The notes beneath the pieces are model-generated. The model had not been told where the DNA came from, made no database searches, and saw only the letters and a list, made by a program, of their open reading frames with translations. The translations under genes were made by a program, and so were the position numbers. A stretch of DNA of 64,000 nucleotides, taken from the NCBI GenBank assembly GCA_050261515.1, contig JBLNDJ010000050.1, positions 41,829 to 105,828 on the forward strand. The letters are read 5' to 3'. Positions 54,118 through 62,401 of the stretch are shown one piece after another; position 1 is the first letter of the stretch; each line of letters starts with the position of its first letter. The stretch comes from JBLNDJ01 sp050261515. GTDB lineage: Bacteria; Acidobacteriota; Terriglobia; Bryobacterales; Bryobacteraceae.

Positions 54118-55179
54118 TCACACCCCCTCGAGCAGCGATTCCAGTTCGCGCGCGCGGCGCGCGGCCGTGTGCTCGTCGAGCACGCGCTCGCGGGCCGCGA
54201 GCGCCATGCGTTCCAGTTCGTCCGCGGGCGTTTCGAGCGCCCGGATCGCATCCTCGGTAGAGCGCGCGACCAGCATCTCGCGGCCCGGCTCGAAGAAATG
54301 GCCGAGGCCCTCCCACCAGTCGGTGAGCACGGGCGCGCCGCAGGCGGCAGCTTCGAACAGGCGTCCGGACGGGCAATATCCCATCGCGGCCATCGCCCCG
54401 CGCGTCACGTTCAGCGTGAGGCGCGAGGAAGAGAAGAACTCCGGATGATCGCCCGGCGGCAGGTGGCGCACGAAAAAAATGTTGCTCGTCCAGGGGAACT
54501 CGCTCGGATACAGCGCGCCGGCGAGGATGAATTTGCGTGCGGGGAGCCGCCGCGCGGGATCTACGAACAGCGCGTTGAGCGCCTGCTGGCGATCTTTCGC
54601 ATAGGTGCCGAGATAGGAGAGGTCGGCTTCGAAGCGCGGGGCGGCGCGCACGGGCCGGTGCACGTCCGGATCGACGCTGCCGTAGAGCGGCGCCACGCGG
54701 CGCGCCCCGAGCCGCGCCTGGAGTTCGCTCAAGGCGGCGCCGCCGGTGTAGCTCAACACGAGATCGAAATCGCCCAGCCCGCGCGGGCCGATATAGGGCA
54801 CGGGTTCGCCGGCGCGCAGGCGCTCGAGCGTGACGGGCGTGTCGAGATCGTAGAACACGCGCAGCCGCGCCTTCGAGGCGAGCGCCAGATCGGCCGCCGC
54901 GATGCCGTCCGGGCAGTAGGACGTCACCATGGCCACGTCGGCCGACGCGAGTTCGCGCGCGGCGGCGGGCTCGGCGCCGGCCCAGTCGCCATAGAGCCTG
55001 AGCGTGAGGCCGTCGAGCTCCGTCAGGTCGCGATGGTCTCGATAGTAGTGTGTGTCGCGCTCGAAGAATACGATGTCGTGGCCCCGCGCCCCGAGCGCGC
55101 GGCAGAGCCCGCGCCACAGCGTCGCATGCCCGTTGCCCCAGGACGAGCTGATGGAGAGTCCGAAGATGACCAGCTTCAC
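54118..55179 (-). CDS. CgeB-like glycosyltransferase
   Basis: A 353-residue protein with an N-terminal FGLSISSSWGNGHATLWRG, FFERDTHYYRD and a C-terminal GRLFEAAACGAPVLTDWWEG, the pattern of CgeB/DUF3880-type GT-B glycosyltransferases (spore-coat maturation and glycan synthesis). The start is GTG 55179 with AAAGGGG upstream. First gene of the seven-gene cluster, divergent from a methyltransferase gene. Confidence 0.87.
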   Translation of the reverse strand: MKLVIFGLSISSSWGNGHATLWRGLCRALGARGHDIVFFERDTHYYRDHRDLTELDGLTLRLYGDWAGAEPAAARELASADVAMVTSYCPDGIAAADLALASKARLRVFYDLDTPVTLERLRAGEPVPYIGPRGLGDFDLVLSYTGGAALSELQARLGARRVAPLYGSVDPDVHRPVRAAPRFEADLSYLGTYAKDRQQALNALFVDPARRLPARKFILAGALYPSEFPWTSNIFFVRHLPPGDHPEFFSSSRLTLNVTRGAMAAMGYCPSGRLFEAAACGAPVLTDWWEGLGHFFEPGREMLVARSTEDAIRALETPADELERMALAARERVLDEHTAARRARELESLLEGV

Positions 55180-55256
55180 GACGCCCCTTTAACACCCAGT
55201 TTACAGCAGGCGAGCTGCCTTCCCTGTGTCATCGGAGTTCGTCATAATCGGAATGA

Positions 55257-56000
55257 GTGGGCTACAGCGTCTACGATCACTTCGCGTGGTTCTACAGTCA
55301 GGGCTGGGGGCTCGACTATCACAAGCAGGCGCGGCCGGTGCTCGAAAACCACGTTTTTCCGCGCATTCCCGAGGGCGCGCGTGTGCTCGACGTCTGCTGC
55401 GGGTCGGGCGATTTGAGCCGCCTGCTGGCCGACCGCGGCTACCGCGTGACGGGGATCGACGGCTCGGCCGAGATGCTGCGCTATGCGCGGCAGCTTGTGC
55501 CGGAGGCGGAGTTCCGCCTCGAAGACGCGCGCGCTTTCGAGTACCCTCCGGAGTTCGAGGCGGCGCTCAGCACCTTCGACAGCCTCAACCACGTGCTTAC
55601 GCCCGGCGAGCTGCAGTGCGTGTTCGCGAACGTGCGCCGCGCGCTCGCGCCCGGCGGTCTGTTCGTTTTCGACCTGAACATGGAGGCCGCGTTCGAGACG
55701 CTGTGGCAGGGCTCGTTTTCGAGTATGGAAGCGGCCGCCGTCGGGATCACGAGCGGAAGCTACGACGCGGCCGAGAAGCTCGGGCGCGCGCAAGTGACGC
55801 TGTTCCGGCCCGAGAGCGGGGACCTTTGGAGGAGGAGCGACGTGACGGTGGTCGAGCGGTGCTACACGGAGGAGGAAGTGAGAGACGCGCTGGGGAGCGC
55901 CGGGTTCGCGGCCGTCGAGGTCCGCGAGGCGTGGGAGCTCGGCATGCGCGGCGACATCGCGCTCGGCCGGAGTTTCTTCTTCGCGGCGGCGGCCCGATGA
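55257..56000 (+). CDS. SAM-dependent methyltransferase
   Basis: A 247-residue class I methyltransferase: VLDVCCGSGDLSRLLADRGY (motif I), GIDGSAEMLRYARQ, and FDSLNHVLTPGEL. Substrate unknown. The start is GTG 55257, in the divergent gap to the glycan cluster; no strong ribosome-binding site is visible. Its stop overlaps the phosphatase start (ATGA). Confidence 0.87.
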   Translation: MGYSVYDHFAWFYSQGWGLDYHKQARPVLENHVFPRIPEGARVLDVCCGSGDLSRLLADRGYRVTGIDGSAEMLRYARQLVPEAEFRLEDARAFEYPPEFEAALSTFDSLNHVLTPGELQCVFANVRRALAPGGLFVFDLNMEAAFETLWQGSFSSMEAAAVGITSGSYDAAEKLGRAQVTLFRPESGDLWRRSDVTVVERCYTEEEVRDALGSAGFAAVEVREAWELGMRGDIALGRSFFFAAAAR

Positions 56001-56581
56001 GCACGACCGTTCTGCTGGTTCGCCACTGCGACAACGATTATTCCCGGAACACGGTTATGGGCTGGATGCCGGGCGTGCACCTCAACGAGAAAGGCCGCGC
56101 GCAGGCGGAGGCGCTGGCCGAGCGGCTCGCGGGGGTGCAGGCGATTTACTCGAGCCCGCTCGAGCGCGCGCGGGAGACGGCGGCGCCGCTGGCCCGGCGG
56201 CTCGGCCTCGAGGTGCGGATTTGCGAAGCGCTGGCCGAGGTGCGAACCGGCGACTGGACCACACGCACATTCCGCGAAATGGAGAACGACCCGGAGTGGC
56301 TGCACTTCAACCGCCATCGCAGCACGGCCCGCATTCCGGGCGGCGAGACGATGCTCGAGGTGCAGGCGCGCATGGTGTCGGCGCTCGAACAGATGCGGTG
56401 CGCGCATCCGGATTCGGTCGTGGTGGCGGTGAGCCACGGCGACCCGATCCGCGCCGCGCTGCTGCACTACCTCGGCGCGCCGCTCGATTTCATCCCGCGC
56501 ATGGAGCTTCACATGGGCTCCGTCAGCACGGTGGCGTTTCACGAGTGGGGGCCTGTGGTGGTGCGGTTCAACGCGCCCTAG
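55997..56581 (+). CDS. histidine phosphatase family protein (phosphoglycerate-mutase-like)
   Basis: A 194-residue enzyme with the catalytic LLVRHCDNDYS (RHG variant RHC; His near 10), SSPLERARETA, and VVAVSHGDPIRAALLHYL (second His near 151). Members dephosphorylate small metabolites. Coupled by a 4-base overlap to the upstream methyltransferase. Confidence 0.9.
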   Translation: MSTTVLLVRHCDNDYSRNTVMGWMPGVHLNEKGRAQAEALAERLAGVQAIYSSPLERARETAAPLARRLGLEVRICEALAEVRTGDWTTRTFREMENDPEWLHFNRHRSTARIPGGETMLEVQARMVSALEQMRCAHPDSVVVAVSHGDPIRAALLHYLGAPLDFIPRMELHMGSVSTVAFHEWGPVVVRFNAP

Positions 56582-56611
56582 GGGAGCGCGCGGCGCGCGT
56601 ACTATGTAGGT

Positions 56612-58624
56612 ATGCGCGTCCAGACCTTTCTGTCTGCCCTGATCCTGACCGCCGCCCTGCAGGCGCAAACAGCCGGCACTCCCGGGTTCGATATCTCCGC
56701 CCTCGACCGCTCCGCCGATCCATGCACGGACTTCTACCAGTACGCCTGCGGAGCGTGGATGAAGAACAACCCCATCCCCGCCGATCAGTCGCGCTGGGGC
56801 CGGTTCGACGAGCTTGAGGAGAGGAACAACGAAATCCTGCGTGGCATTCTCGAGAAGGCCGCGGCGGGTGGGGCGAACCGCACCCCGGTCGAGCAGAAGA
56901 TCGGCGATTTTTACGCGGCGTGCATGGACGAGAAGGGGATCGACGCCAAAGGGCTGGCGCCCATAAAGGCAGACCTCGACCGCATCGCGGCGCTGCCGGA
57001 TAAAAGCGCCCTGACCGCGGAGATCGTGCGGCTGCATCAGAACGGCGTGGGCGCGCTGTTCAGCTTCGGTTCGGGGCAGGACTTCAAGGACTCCACGCAG
57101 GTGATCGCGCAGGCGGACCAGGGCGGCCTCGGTCTGCCGGAGCGCGACTACTATTTCAAGACGGACGCGAAGTCGGTGGAGCTGCGCAAGCAGTACGTCG
57201 CGCACGTGCAAAAGATGTTCGAGCTGGCCGGGGAGCAGCCCGCCGCGGCCGCCGCCAAGGCCCAGACGGTCATGGAAATCGAGACCGCGCTCGCCAAGGG
57301 CTCGCTCGATAATGTCTCGCGGCGCGACCCCGCCAACGTGTATCACAAGATGACGGCCGGCGAGCTGGCGGCGCTGGCGCCCGCGATCTCCTGGCCGCGC
57401 TACTTCGACGGCGTCGGCGCGCCCGGCATCCGCAGTTTGAATGTGGCGGTCCCGGAGTTCTTCAAGCAGATGCAGACGCTGATCAGCGACGTGCCGCTCG
57501 AAAGCTGGAAGACATACCTGAGCTGGCACGTGCTGCACTCTTCGGCTCCGTTGCTGCCCACGGCGTTCGTCAACGAGGACTTCGCTTTCTATGGCCGCAC
57601 GCTGACGGGCGCCAAGGAGCTGCGCCCGAGGTGGAAGCGCTGCGTGCAGTTCACCGATAGCGACCTCGGGGAAGCGCTCGGGCAGAAGTACGTCGAGGAG
57701 ACCTTCGGCGCCGAGGGCAAACAGCGGACGCTCAAGATGGTGGAAGAGCTCGAGCGCGCGCTCGGCCAGGACATCGAGCAGCTCGACTGGATGACGCCCG
57801 CGACCAAGAAGAAGGCGATCGAGAAGCTCCATGCCGTCGCGAACAAGATCGGCTATCCGGCCAAGTGGCGCGACTATTCGAGCGTGAAGATCGTCCCGGG
57901 GGACGCGATCGGCAACGACCGGCGCGCCACCGAGTTCGAGTTCCACCGCCAGCTTGCGAAGATCGGAAAGCCTGTGGACCGCAACGAGTGGCTCATGACG
58001 CCGCCGACGGTCAATGCCTACTACGATCCGCAGATGAATAACATCAACTTCCCGGCTGGCATTTTGCAGCCGCCGTTCTATGACAACCGGATCGACGACG
58101 CGGTGAACTACGGCGCCATCGGGGCGGTGATAGGGCACGAGTTGACGCACGGCTTCGACGACCAGGGCCGGCAGTTCGATGCGAGAGGCAATCTTTCCGA
58201 CTGGTGGACCGCCCAAGACGCCAGGGAGTTCGACAAGCGGGCCGGGTGCCTGGTCAAGGAATACGGCTCGTTCACGGCGGTGGACGATGTGAAGCTCAAC
58301 GGCAAGCTGACCCTGGGCGAGAACACGGCCGACAACGGCGGGCTGCGGATCGCTTACATGGCGTTGATGTCGACTCTGGCAGGGCGCACAACCCCCGCGG
58401 TGGACGGCATGACTCCCGAGCAGCGGTTTTTCCTCGGCTGGGGGCAGGTCTGGTGCCAGAATGTGACGGATGAAGCGGCGCGGATGCGCGCGTCGGTCGA
58501 TCCGCACTCGCCGGGCCGGTACCGGGTGAACGGTGTGGTGCGGAACATGCCGGAATTCCAGAAAGCGTTTGCGTGCAAGGCGGGGCAGCCGATGGTGGCG
58601 GCGCCGGCGTGCCGGGTCTGGTAG
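56612..58624 (+). CDS. M13-family zinc metallopeptidase (neprilysin/PepO-like)
   Basis: A 670-residue secreted peptidase with signal peptide (about 1-20), N-terminal CTDFYQYACGAWM typical of M13, NAYYDPQMNNINFPAGILQ, the zinc motif VIGHELTH (about 505-512), and GENTADNGG (third ligand Glu near 570), with C-terminal CRVW. It degrades peptides in the periplasm or outside. Full length for the family. It lies 30 bases downstream of the phosphatase gene. Confidence 0.95.
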   Translation: MRVQTFLSALILTAALQAQTAGTPGFDISALDRSADPCTDFYQYACGAWMKNNPIPADQSRWGRFDELEERNNEILRGILEKAAAGGANRTPVEQKIGDFYAACMDEKGIDAKGLAPIKADLDRIAALPDKSALTAEIVRLHQNGVGALFSFGSGQDFKDSTQVIAQADQGGLGLPERDYYFKTDAKSVELRKQYVAHVQKMFELAGEQPAAAAAKAQTVMEIETALAKGSLDNVSRRDPANVYHKMTAGELAALAPAISWPRYFDGVGAPGIRSLNVAVPEFFKQMQTLISDVPLESWKTYLSWHVLHSSAPLLPTAFVNEDFAFYGRTLTGAKELRPRWKRCVQFTDSDLGEALGQKYVEETFGAEGKQRTLKMVEELERALGQDIEQLDWMTPATKKKAIEKLHAVANKIGYPAKWRDYSSVKIVPGDAIGNDRRATEFEFHRQLAKIGKPVDRNEWLMTPPTVNAYYDPQMNNINFPAGILQPPFYDNRIDDAVNYGAIGAVIGHELTHGFDDQGRQFDARGNLSDWWTAQDAREFDKRAGCLVKEYGSFTAVDDVKLNGKLTLGENTADNGGLRIAYMALMSTLAGRTTPAVDGMTPEQRFFLGWGQVWCQNVTDEAARMRASVDPHSPGRYRVNGVVRNMPEFQKAFACKAGQPMVAAPACRVW

Positions 58625-58672
58625 TTGTGTACTGGAACTCCCATAGGGGGTACTGGCAGTACTTAAAAACCA

Positions 58673-58701
58673 TTGATTTCACTTGCCATGGGCCCTATAT
58701 T
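58673..58701 (+). promoter_or_regulatory. sigma70-type promoter of the Flp pilin gene
   Basis: TTGATT (58673-58678) and TATATT (58696-58701) are separated by 17 bases, predicting a start near 58708 and a leader of about 18 nt. An inverted repeat GTACT-GGC-AGTAC (58650-58662) just upstream could be an operator. Confidence 0.5.
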
Positions 58702-58725
58702 TGTAACGAATTGGACCCCATTACC

Positions 58726-58905
58726 ATGCCGCTGCCAACGTTATTGCGCCGGGAGGACGGGCAGGATCTGGTCGAGTACTCGCTTCTGCTGGCGTTCGTG
58801 GTAGTGACGAGCGCGGCGCTGTTCCTCTACAACTCCGACGCTGTGGCCGGGATCTGGACGGTGACGAGTAACTCGCTCAGCGCGGCCGATTCAATGGCGA
58901 AGTAA
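58726..58905 (+). CDS. Flp/Fap-type type IVb pilin
   Basis: A 59-residue prepilin with a short basic leader (MPLPTLLRREDG) and the type IVb cleavage motif G-QDLVEY, with Glu at +5 and Tyr at +6, followed by one membrane/packing helix (SLLLAFVVVTSAALFLY). Flp pilins are cut by TadV and assembled by the Tad machine. No tad genes lie in the window, so this is an orphan copy with its own promoter. The upstream in-frame extension is not needed. Confidence 0.85.
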   Translation: MPLPTLLRREDGQDLVEYSLLLAFVVVTSAALFLYNSDAVAGIWTVTSNSLSAADSMAK

Positions 58906-58927
58906 AATCCTTCAAATTTCCGGCGAG

Positions 58928-59004
<77 letters not shown>

Positions 59005-59055
59005 GGGTCTTGATTCTAAAGCACTTTCCGGAAACGTCCCGTCCTACAACTTCCC

Positions 59056-59079
59056 GATATACACGCCGATGTACACGCG
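59056..59079. repeat. 12-bp direct repeat between tRNA-Arg and integrase
   Basis: Gatatacacgcc and gatgtacacgcg (10 of 12 identical) sit head to tail just before the integrase stop. Short direct repeats at this place are typical of integrase arm-binding sites near an attachment site, which is an inference. Confidence 0.45.
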
Positions 59080-59085
59080 CGCCTG

Positions 59086-60330
59086 TCATTGTACCCTTTT
59101 CGTGCTCGCGGCCGGCTGTTCATCGGGAATATAGTAGCGCATCCCCTCGACCGCTTTCCGCTTCGCGGCGGCGCGGACGTGGCTGTAGTGCTCGAGCATG
59201 GCGCGGTCGAGATGGCCGGCGAGGCTCATGATGGTCTGGTCGCTGGCGTCCGACTCGGCCAGTTTCGTGATCGCCAAATGCCGCAGGTCGTGGAAGCGCA
59301 GCCCGTGGAACGGCGCCGCGGCGCGCCTCCATGCGGCCAGCGAGGCGCGGAACCCCTGTTTCGCCTCGAGGGCCGCGCGCGCGGCTTCCCTGCCGGCGCG
59401 ACGGGCGGTTTCCTTGACCAGTGCGCGCCAGGCCGTGCGCCAGGTCTGCTGCGGCCGGGCCGGATCGTAGCCGAGGCCGTGGCCGGGGTTCCTGGTCTCC
59501 CGGGACACGCAGTGCGGCAGCAAGAAATGTTCCGGCTTCGTGGACCCGAGCGCGCCGGCCCGCTCGAGCAGCCGGGCGAAGGCCCACAGGGCGCCGTCGT
59601 TGAGCGGGATGTGCCTGTAACCCGCTTCCGTCTTCGAGCGGCGGATGGTTACTTCGCGCTCGACCAGGTTGACGTCCTGCAGGCGGAGGCCCTTAAGCTC
59701 GCAGCCGCGCATGGTCGTACTGGCTGCCGCCAGCGCAGCGTAAAAAGCCGCGTCCCAACCGGGCCGCGAGCGGGCGACTTCGAACAAGAGTTTCTCCTGC
59801 TGGTCTTCGAGCGCGCGGCCGGGCCCGCGGCGGTCTTCCTTGAGGGCTTTGTAGTCGTCCGCGATCGTGCTCCAGGTCTTTGCCGCCTTGAGCATCTGGC
59901 GGAGCAGCCGGCATTCGAGGTTCACCGTGCGCGTGCTGACTTCTTTCGCCCGAGCCTTCTGGTAGCTCTTGATCGCGGCGGCGTCGATCGCGCCCGCGCG
60001 CCGGCCCTTGAAGTGTTTCAGGAGCGGCACGGAGCGTTCTTTCTCGAGCCTGATCGTGTTGTCGGCGAGGCTCGGCTTGCGGTCTTCGAGGACCTGGGCG
60101 AGCAGCGTCTCGAATTTCCACTTCGCCTGGTCGGTCGGGAGCTGCCCGTCGAGCTGCTGCTTGATCGCCTTCGCGCGCTCCCTGCGGGCCTCCTGGTAGT
60201 TCCGGGTCTTCGTCGAGAAGAACCGGCGGCGGCCGTGGATGGTCAGACAGTAATACCAGACCCCGCGGCGCTTGTGCAGGCCGTCGTTGTCGCGCTCTTT
60301 CGGCGGTTCGTCACTTCGTTGTTTTGGCAC
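59086..60330 (-). CDS. tyrosine-recombinase integrase of a mobile element
   Basis: A 414-residue phage-type integrase: N-terminal arm-binding-like domain (RRGVWYYCLTIHGRRRFFSTK), core-binding domain, and the catalytic residues Arg (TMRGCELKGL), Lys (SKTEAG), HDLRH, the second His (GHLDRAMLEHY) and the nucleophile Tyr of EHYSHV. It integrates or excises the element adjacent to tRNA-Arg. The start is GTG 60330, with AAGGAG seven bases upstream, overlapping the zinc-finger gene by 20 bases. Confidence 0.93.
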   Translation of the reverse strand: MPKQRSDEPPKERDNDGLHKRRGVWYYCLTIHGRRRFFSTKTRNYQEARRERAKAIKQQLDGQLPTDQAKWKFETLLAQVLEDRKPSLADNTIRLEKERSVPLLKHFKGRRAGAIDAAAIKSYQKARAKEVSTRTVNLECRLLRQMLKAAKTWSTIADDYKALKEDRRGPGRALEDQQEKLLFEVARSRPGWDAAFYAALAAASTTMRGCELKGLRLQDVNLVEREVTIRRSKTEAGYRHIPLNDGALWAFARLLERAGALGSTKPEHFLLPHCVSRETRNPGHGLGYDPARPQQTWRTAWRALVKETARRAGREAARAALEAKQGFRASLAAWRRAAAPFHGLRFHDLRHLAITKLAESDASDQTIMSLAGHLDRAMLEHYSHVRAAAKRKAVEGMRYYIPDEQPAASTKRVQ

Positions 60331-60970
60331 TGGGGTTCTCCTTTCGTTCGGGCGGTTGTAGCTCGCCGCTGTTCACTGCTCGGGTTAGAAACTTCGCCGT
60401 GATGTCCGGGTAGCGTCTGGCAACCCATTCCTTCCACGGCATCTTCGTTCGGGTCGTCTTCCATTGGTCGATCGCTTCCCCCGCTTTCTTCAATTTATCC
60501 GCGTGTTCCTCTTTGCGGGCATTCACTATTGCCCTCGTTGCAGAAGCCAGGCTTGCGCAGCGCGGCGAACAGTAAATGCTCGGCTTCGCGGTTCTGCGGA
60601 TGAAGAACTTGCCGCACTTCGGGCAGAGACGGAGCCTCTGCCATTCGGGGCTGAGGGTGATCCAGATGAACCGCCAGAGAGCCTTGCTGGCGGCGTCGCG
60701 CTCAAGCGGGGGATTCGGGATGCTGTAAGCCCCGCCCTGTTCCGTAGGCACGTACACCGTCCGGTAAGCCTTCTGCAACTTCTGTGCGAGCCGCGGATCG
60801 GCTGCCAGCATGGCTTTCAGATTCGGCCCGGACTGCTGCCACAGCGTCAGCACGCGGCGCAACTCCGGGACCCAGTCGTACTTCTCGTTGTTCAATTCCT
60901 CGCATATAAACTCGAGGAAATCGAGCCCTGGTCTATTGAGGGCCTGTACGGTTCTTCCGAGTTGATCCAA
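60311..60970 (-). CDS. CGNR-like zinc-finger protein of the mobile element
   Basis: A 219-residue protein. An N-terminal region of about 115 residues has no known motif, then LCPKCGKFFIRR...KPSIYCSPRCASL (about 137-160), a treble-clef-like four-cysteine cluster resembling CGNR zinc fingers. It probably binds DNA or RNA. The start is TTG 60970, rather far (12 bases) from AGGAG. The gene precedes and overlaps the integrase, suggesting a regulator of integration or excision. Confidence 0.75.
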   Translation of the reverse strand: MDQLGRTVQALNRPGLDFLEFICEELNNEKYDWVPELRRVLTLWQQSGPNLKAMLAADPRLAQKLQKAYRTVYVPTEQGGAYSIPNPPLERDAASKALWRFIWITLSPEWQRLRLCPKCGKFFIRRTAKPSIYCSPRCASLASATRAIVNARKEEHADKLKKAGEAIDQWKTTRTKMPWKEWVARRYPDITAKFLTRAVNSGELQPPERKENPSAKTTK

Positions 60971-61018
60971 GGCTGTTCTTGTCTCCTAGATAATTGTTAG
61001 CACGATATCGGTTGAAAG

Positions 61019-61038
61019 TCAATACAAAAAAGTATTGA
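61019..61038. promoter_or_regulatory. palindromic operator between divergent element genes
   Basis: TCAATAC-AAAAAA-GTATTGA, a perfect 7-bp inverted repeat with a six-A spacer, lies midway between the divergent zinc-finger/integrase operon and the HTH gene. Its position and symmetry suit a repressor dimer controlling both directions, like a phage genetic switch. The TGTTAGC sequences at about 60994-61001 and 61062-61068 flank it as direct repeats. Confidence 0.5.
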
Positions 61039-61072
61039 TGACGGGGGCTCGGCGCGCAATACTGTTAGCGCA

Positions 61073-61285
61073 ATGAGCACAGCATCACCTACCACAGATC
61101 CGGCGAGGCTGCTCTACTCCATCGAGGATGCCGCTGAGACCCTCGCCCTATCGCCACACACCATCCGGCGCGACATTCGCCTCGGCCGCATCTCAGTCAA
61201 GCATTACGGCCGCCGGATCTTGATCCCGCGCGCAGAGCTCGAGCGGATCGCGGCCGAAGGCATGAAGCCGCACACATACGCATGA
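61073..61285 (+). CDS. excisionase-like helix-turn-helix protein
   Basis: A 70-residue protein matching the HTH_17/excisionase family: YSIEDAAETLALSPHTIRRDIRLGRI followed by RILIPRAELERI. Such proteins bend DNA for excision or repress promoters. It starts a plus-strand operon in which each next gene overlaps the previous stop, and it faces the integrase operon across the palindrome. Confidence 0.85.
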   Translation: MSTASPTTDPARLLYSIEDAAETLALSPHTIRRDIRLGRISVKHYGRRILIPRAELERIAAEGMKPHTYA

Positions 61286-61575
61286 CCGGGCCCGCCGCGG
61301 CGCCCCGGGACGGCTCCCGGCTTCCCGCGGTCGAGGTCCGCTCGATCGAGGGAGAACTGCTGCGCAAGATCCCGCCGCCGGATGCCGAGGTGCTGTATCG
61401 CAGTGGGCGGGCGGAATGGATCGGCCGCGGCCGCGGGGCGTATCTCCGCCTCACGGTCGAGGCACCGTGGCGTGGCGGATCGCACACCACGCGGCGCGAT
61501 CGCGCAGACCAGACATGCCGCACCTACGCGGCCGGGCAGGCCTTCGGCGGCCCGCGAACGGTGGAGCATCGATGA
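61282..61575 (+). CDS. hypothetical mobile-element protein
   Basis: A 97-residue protein with a possible beta domain (VEVRSIEGELLRKIP, then LYRSGRAEWIGRGRGAYLRL) and an Arg-rich tail. No family is recognised. It overlaps the HTH gene (ATGA) and the next gene, which supports it being real. Confidence 0.6.
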   Translation: MTGPAAAPRDGSRLPAVEVRSIEGELLRKIPPPDAEVLYRSGRAEWIGRGRGAYLRLTVEAPWRGGSHTTRRDRADQTCRTYAAGQAFGGPRTVEHR

Positions 61576-61802
61576 CCGCCCCCACCGGCATCTTCCGCGA
61601 GTACGATGCGGTGCTCGAGCGGCTGCTCGCGCACCTGCGGGCCCACGGCCCCGTCAAGGTGGATCGCGCCGGCCTGCTCACGCTGGCGCGCACGATCGAC
61701 GTGCGGCCCTACGTGGTGGGCGTGGCGATCGACATCTTGGCATGGCGCCACCTGGCGTTTGTCGGGGCCGACGAGGTCTTGCGGCTGGAGGGACAGGTAT
61801 GA
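61572..61802 (+). CDS. hypothetical mobile-element protein, wHTH-like
   Basis: A 76-residue acidic, mostly helical protein (EYDAVLERLLAHLRAHGPVKV, LTLARTIDVRPYVVGVAIDIL) whose pattern resembles a small winged-helix domain. It is linked by 4-base overlaps to the genes on both sides. The function is unknown. Confidence 0.6.
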   Translation: MTAPTGIFREYDAVLERLLAHLRAHGPVKVDRAGLLTLARTIDVRPYVVGVAIDILAWRHLAFVGADEVLRLEGQV

Positions 61803-62401
61803 CGAGCCGGGCCGCCGAGATCGTCGCCGCGGCGAAAATCACTGACGTCTACCGCGCGCTCACCGGCAAGGATGTGCGGCGCCGCCGCGTCCAGGCCTGG
61901 ACGCGCGAAACCCGCGACTACAACGTGAGCCTGCGTGACGCGACGGGCCGCTGGCGCGACTTCGTGACAGATGAGCGCGGCGGCATGCTGGACCTCATCC
62001 AGGGCGTTCGCGGCGGCACGCGCGTCGAGGCGCTGCGCTGGCTCGCCGACTTCGCCGGCATCCCGCTCGAGGACCGCGAACCGACGCCGGCCGAGCGGCG
62101 CGAATTTGCCCGCGCGGCGGAGGAACGGCGGAACGTCGAGGCGTGGCGCGAGGATCTGATCGAGGCGCTACGCGCCCGCCACAACGAGTTGCTGCACCTC
62201 TACCACGGCGCCGAGGCGTTCCTCCGCGCCCACCCTGTGGACGAGGCCAAGCGGCGGAGGGACGCGCGCTGGGCGCTCGCCTTCGACACCGCTTTCGAGC
62301 TGTGGCCGCGGATCGAGGATCTCGAGCGGCGGATCGACGTTTTGCGTTGGGCGAACCGGCTGGACCTGACGGCGCTGTTCCGGACGCGGAGGACGGCATG
62401 A
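61799..62401 (+). CDS. CHC2-like primase zinc-ribbon domain protein lacking the zinc cysteines
   Basis: A 200-residue protein. Residues about 10-85 follow the layout of DNA-primase CHC2 domains: NVSLRDATGRWRDFVTDERGGMLDLIQ and the helix EALRWLADFAGIPL. The Cys/His ligands of the usual CPFH...C..C pattern are all absent (the protein has no cysteine). The remainder is a charged helical region. It overlaps the primase-helicase gene by four bases, so the two may work as one replication module. Confidence 0.7.
   Translation: MTSRAAEIVAAAKITDVYRALTGKDVRRRRVQAWTRETRDYNVSLRDATGRWRDFVTDERGGMLDLIQGVRGGTRVEALRWLADFAGIPLEDREPTPAERREFARAAEERRNVEAWREDLIEALRARHNELLHLYHGAEAFLRAHPVDEAKRRRDARWALAFDTAFELWPRIEDLERRIDVLRWANRLDLTALFRTRRTA

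Noticed and set aside
59089..60402. 437-codon plus-strand frame opposite the integrase
   Set aside because: Antisense to a gene with all catalytic residues; no domain of its own.
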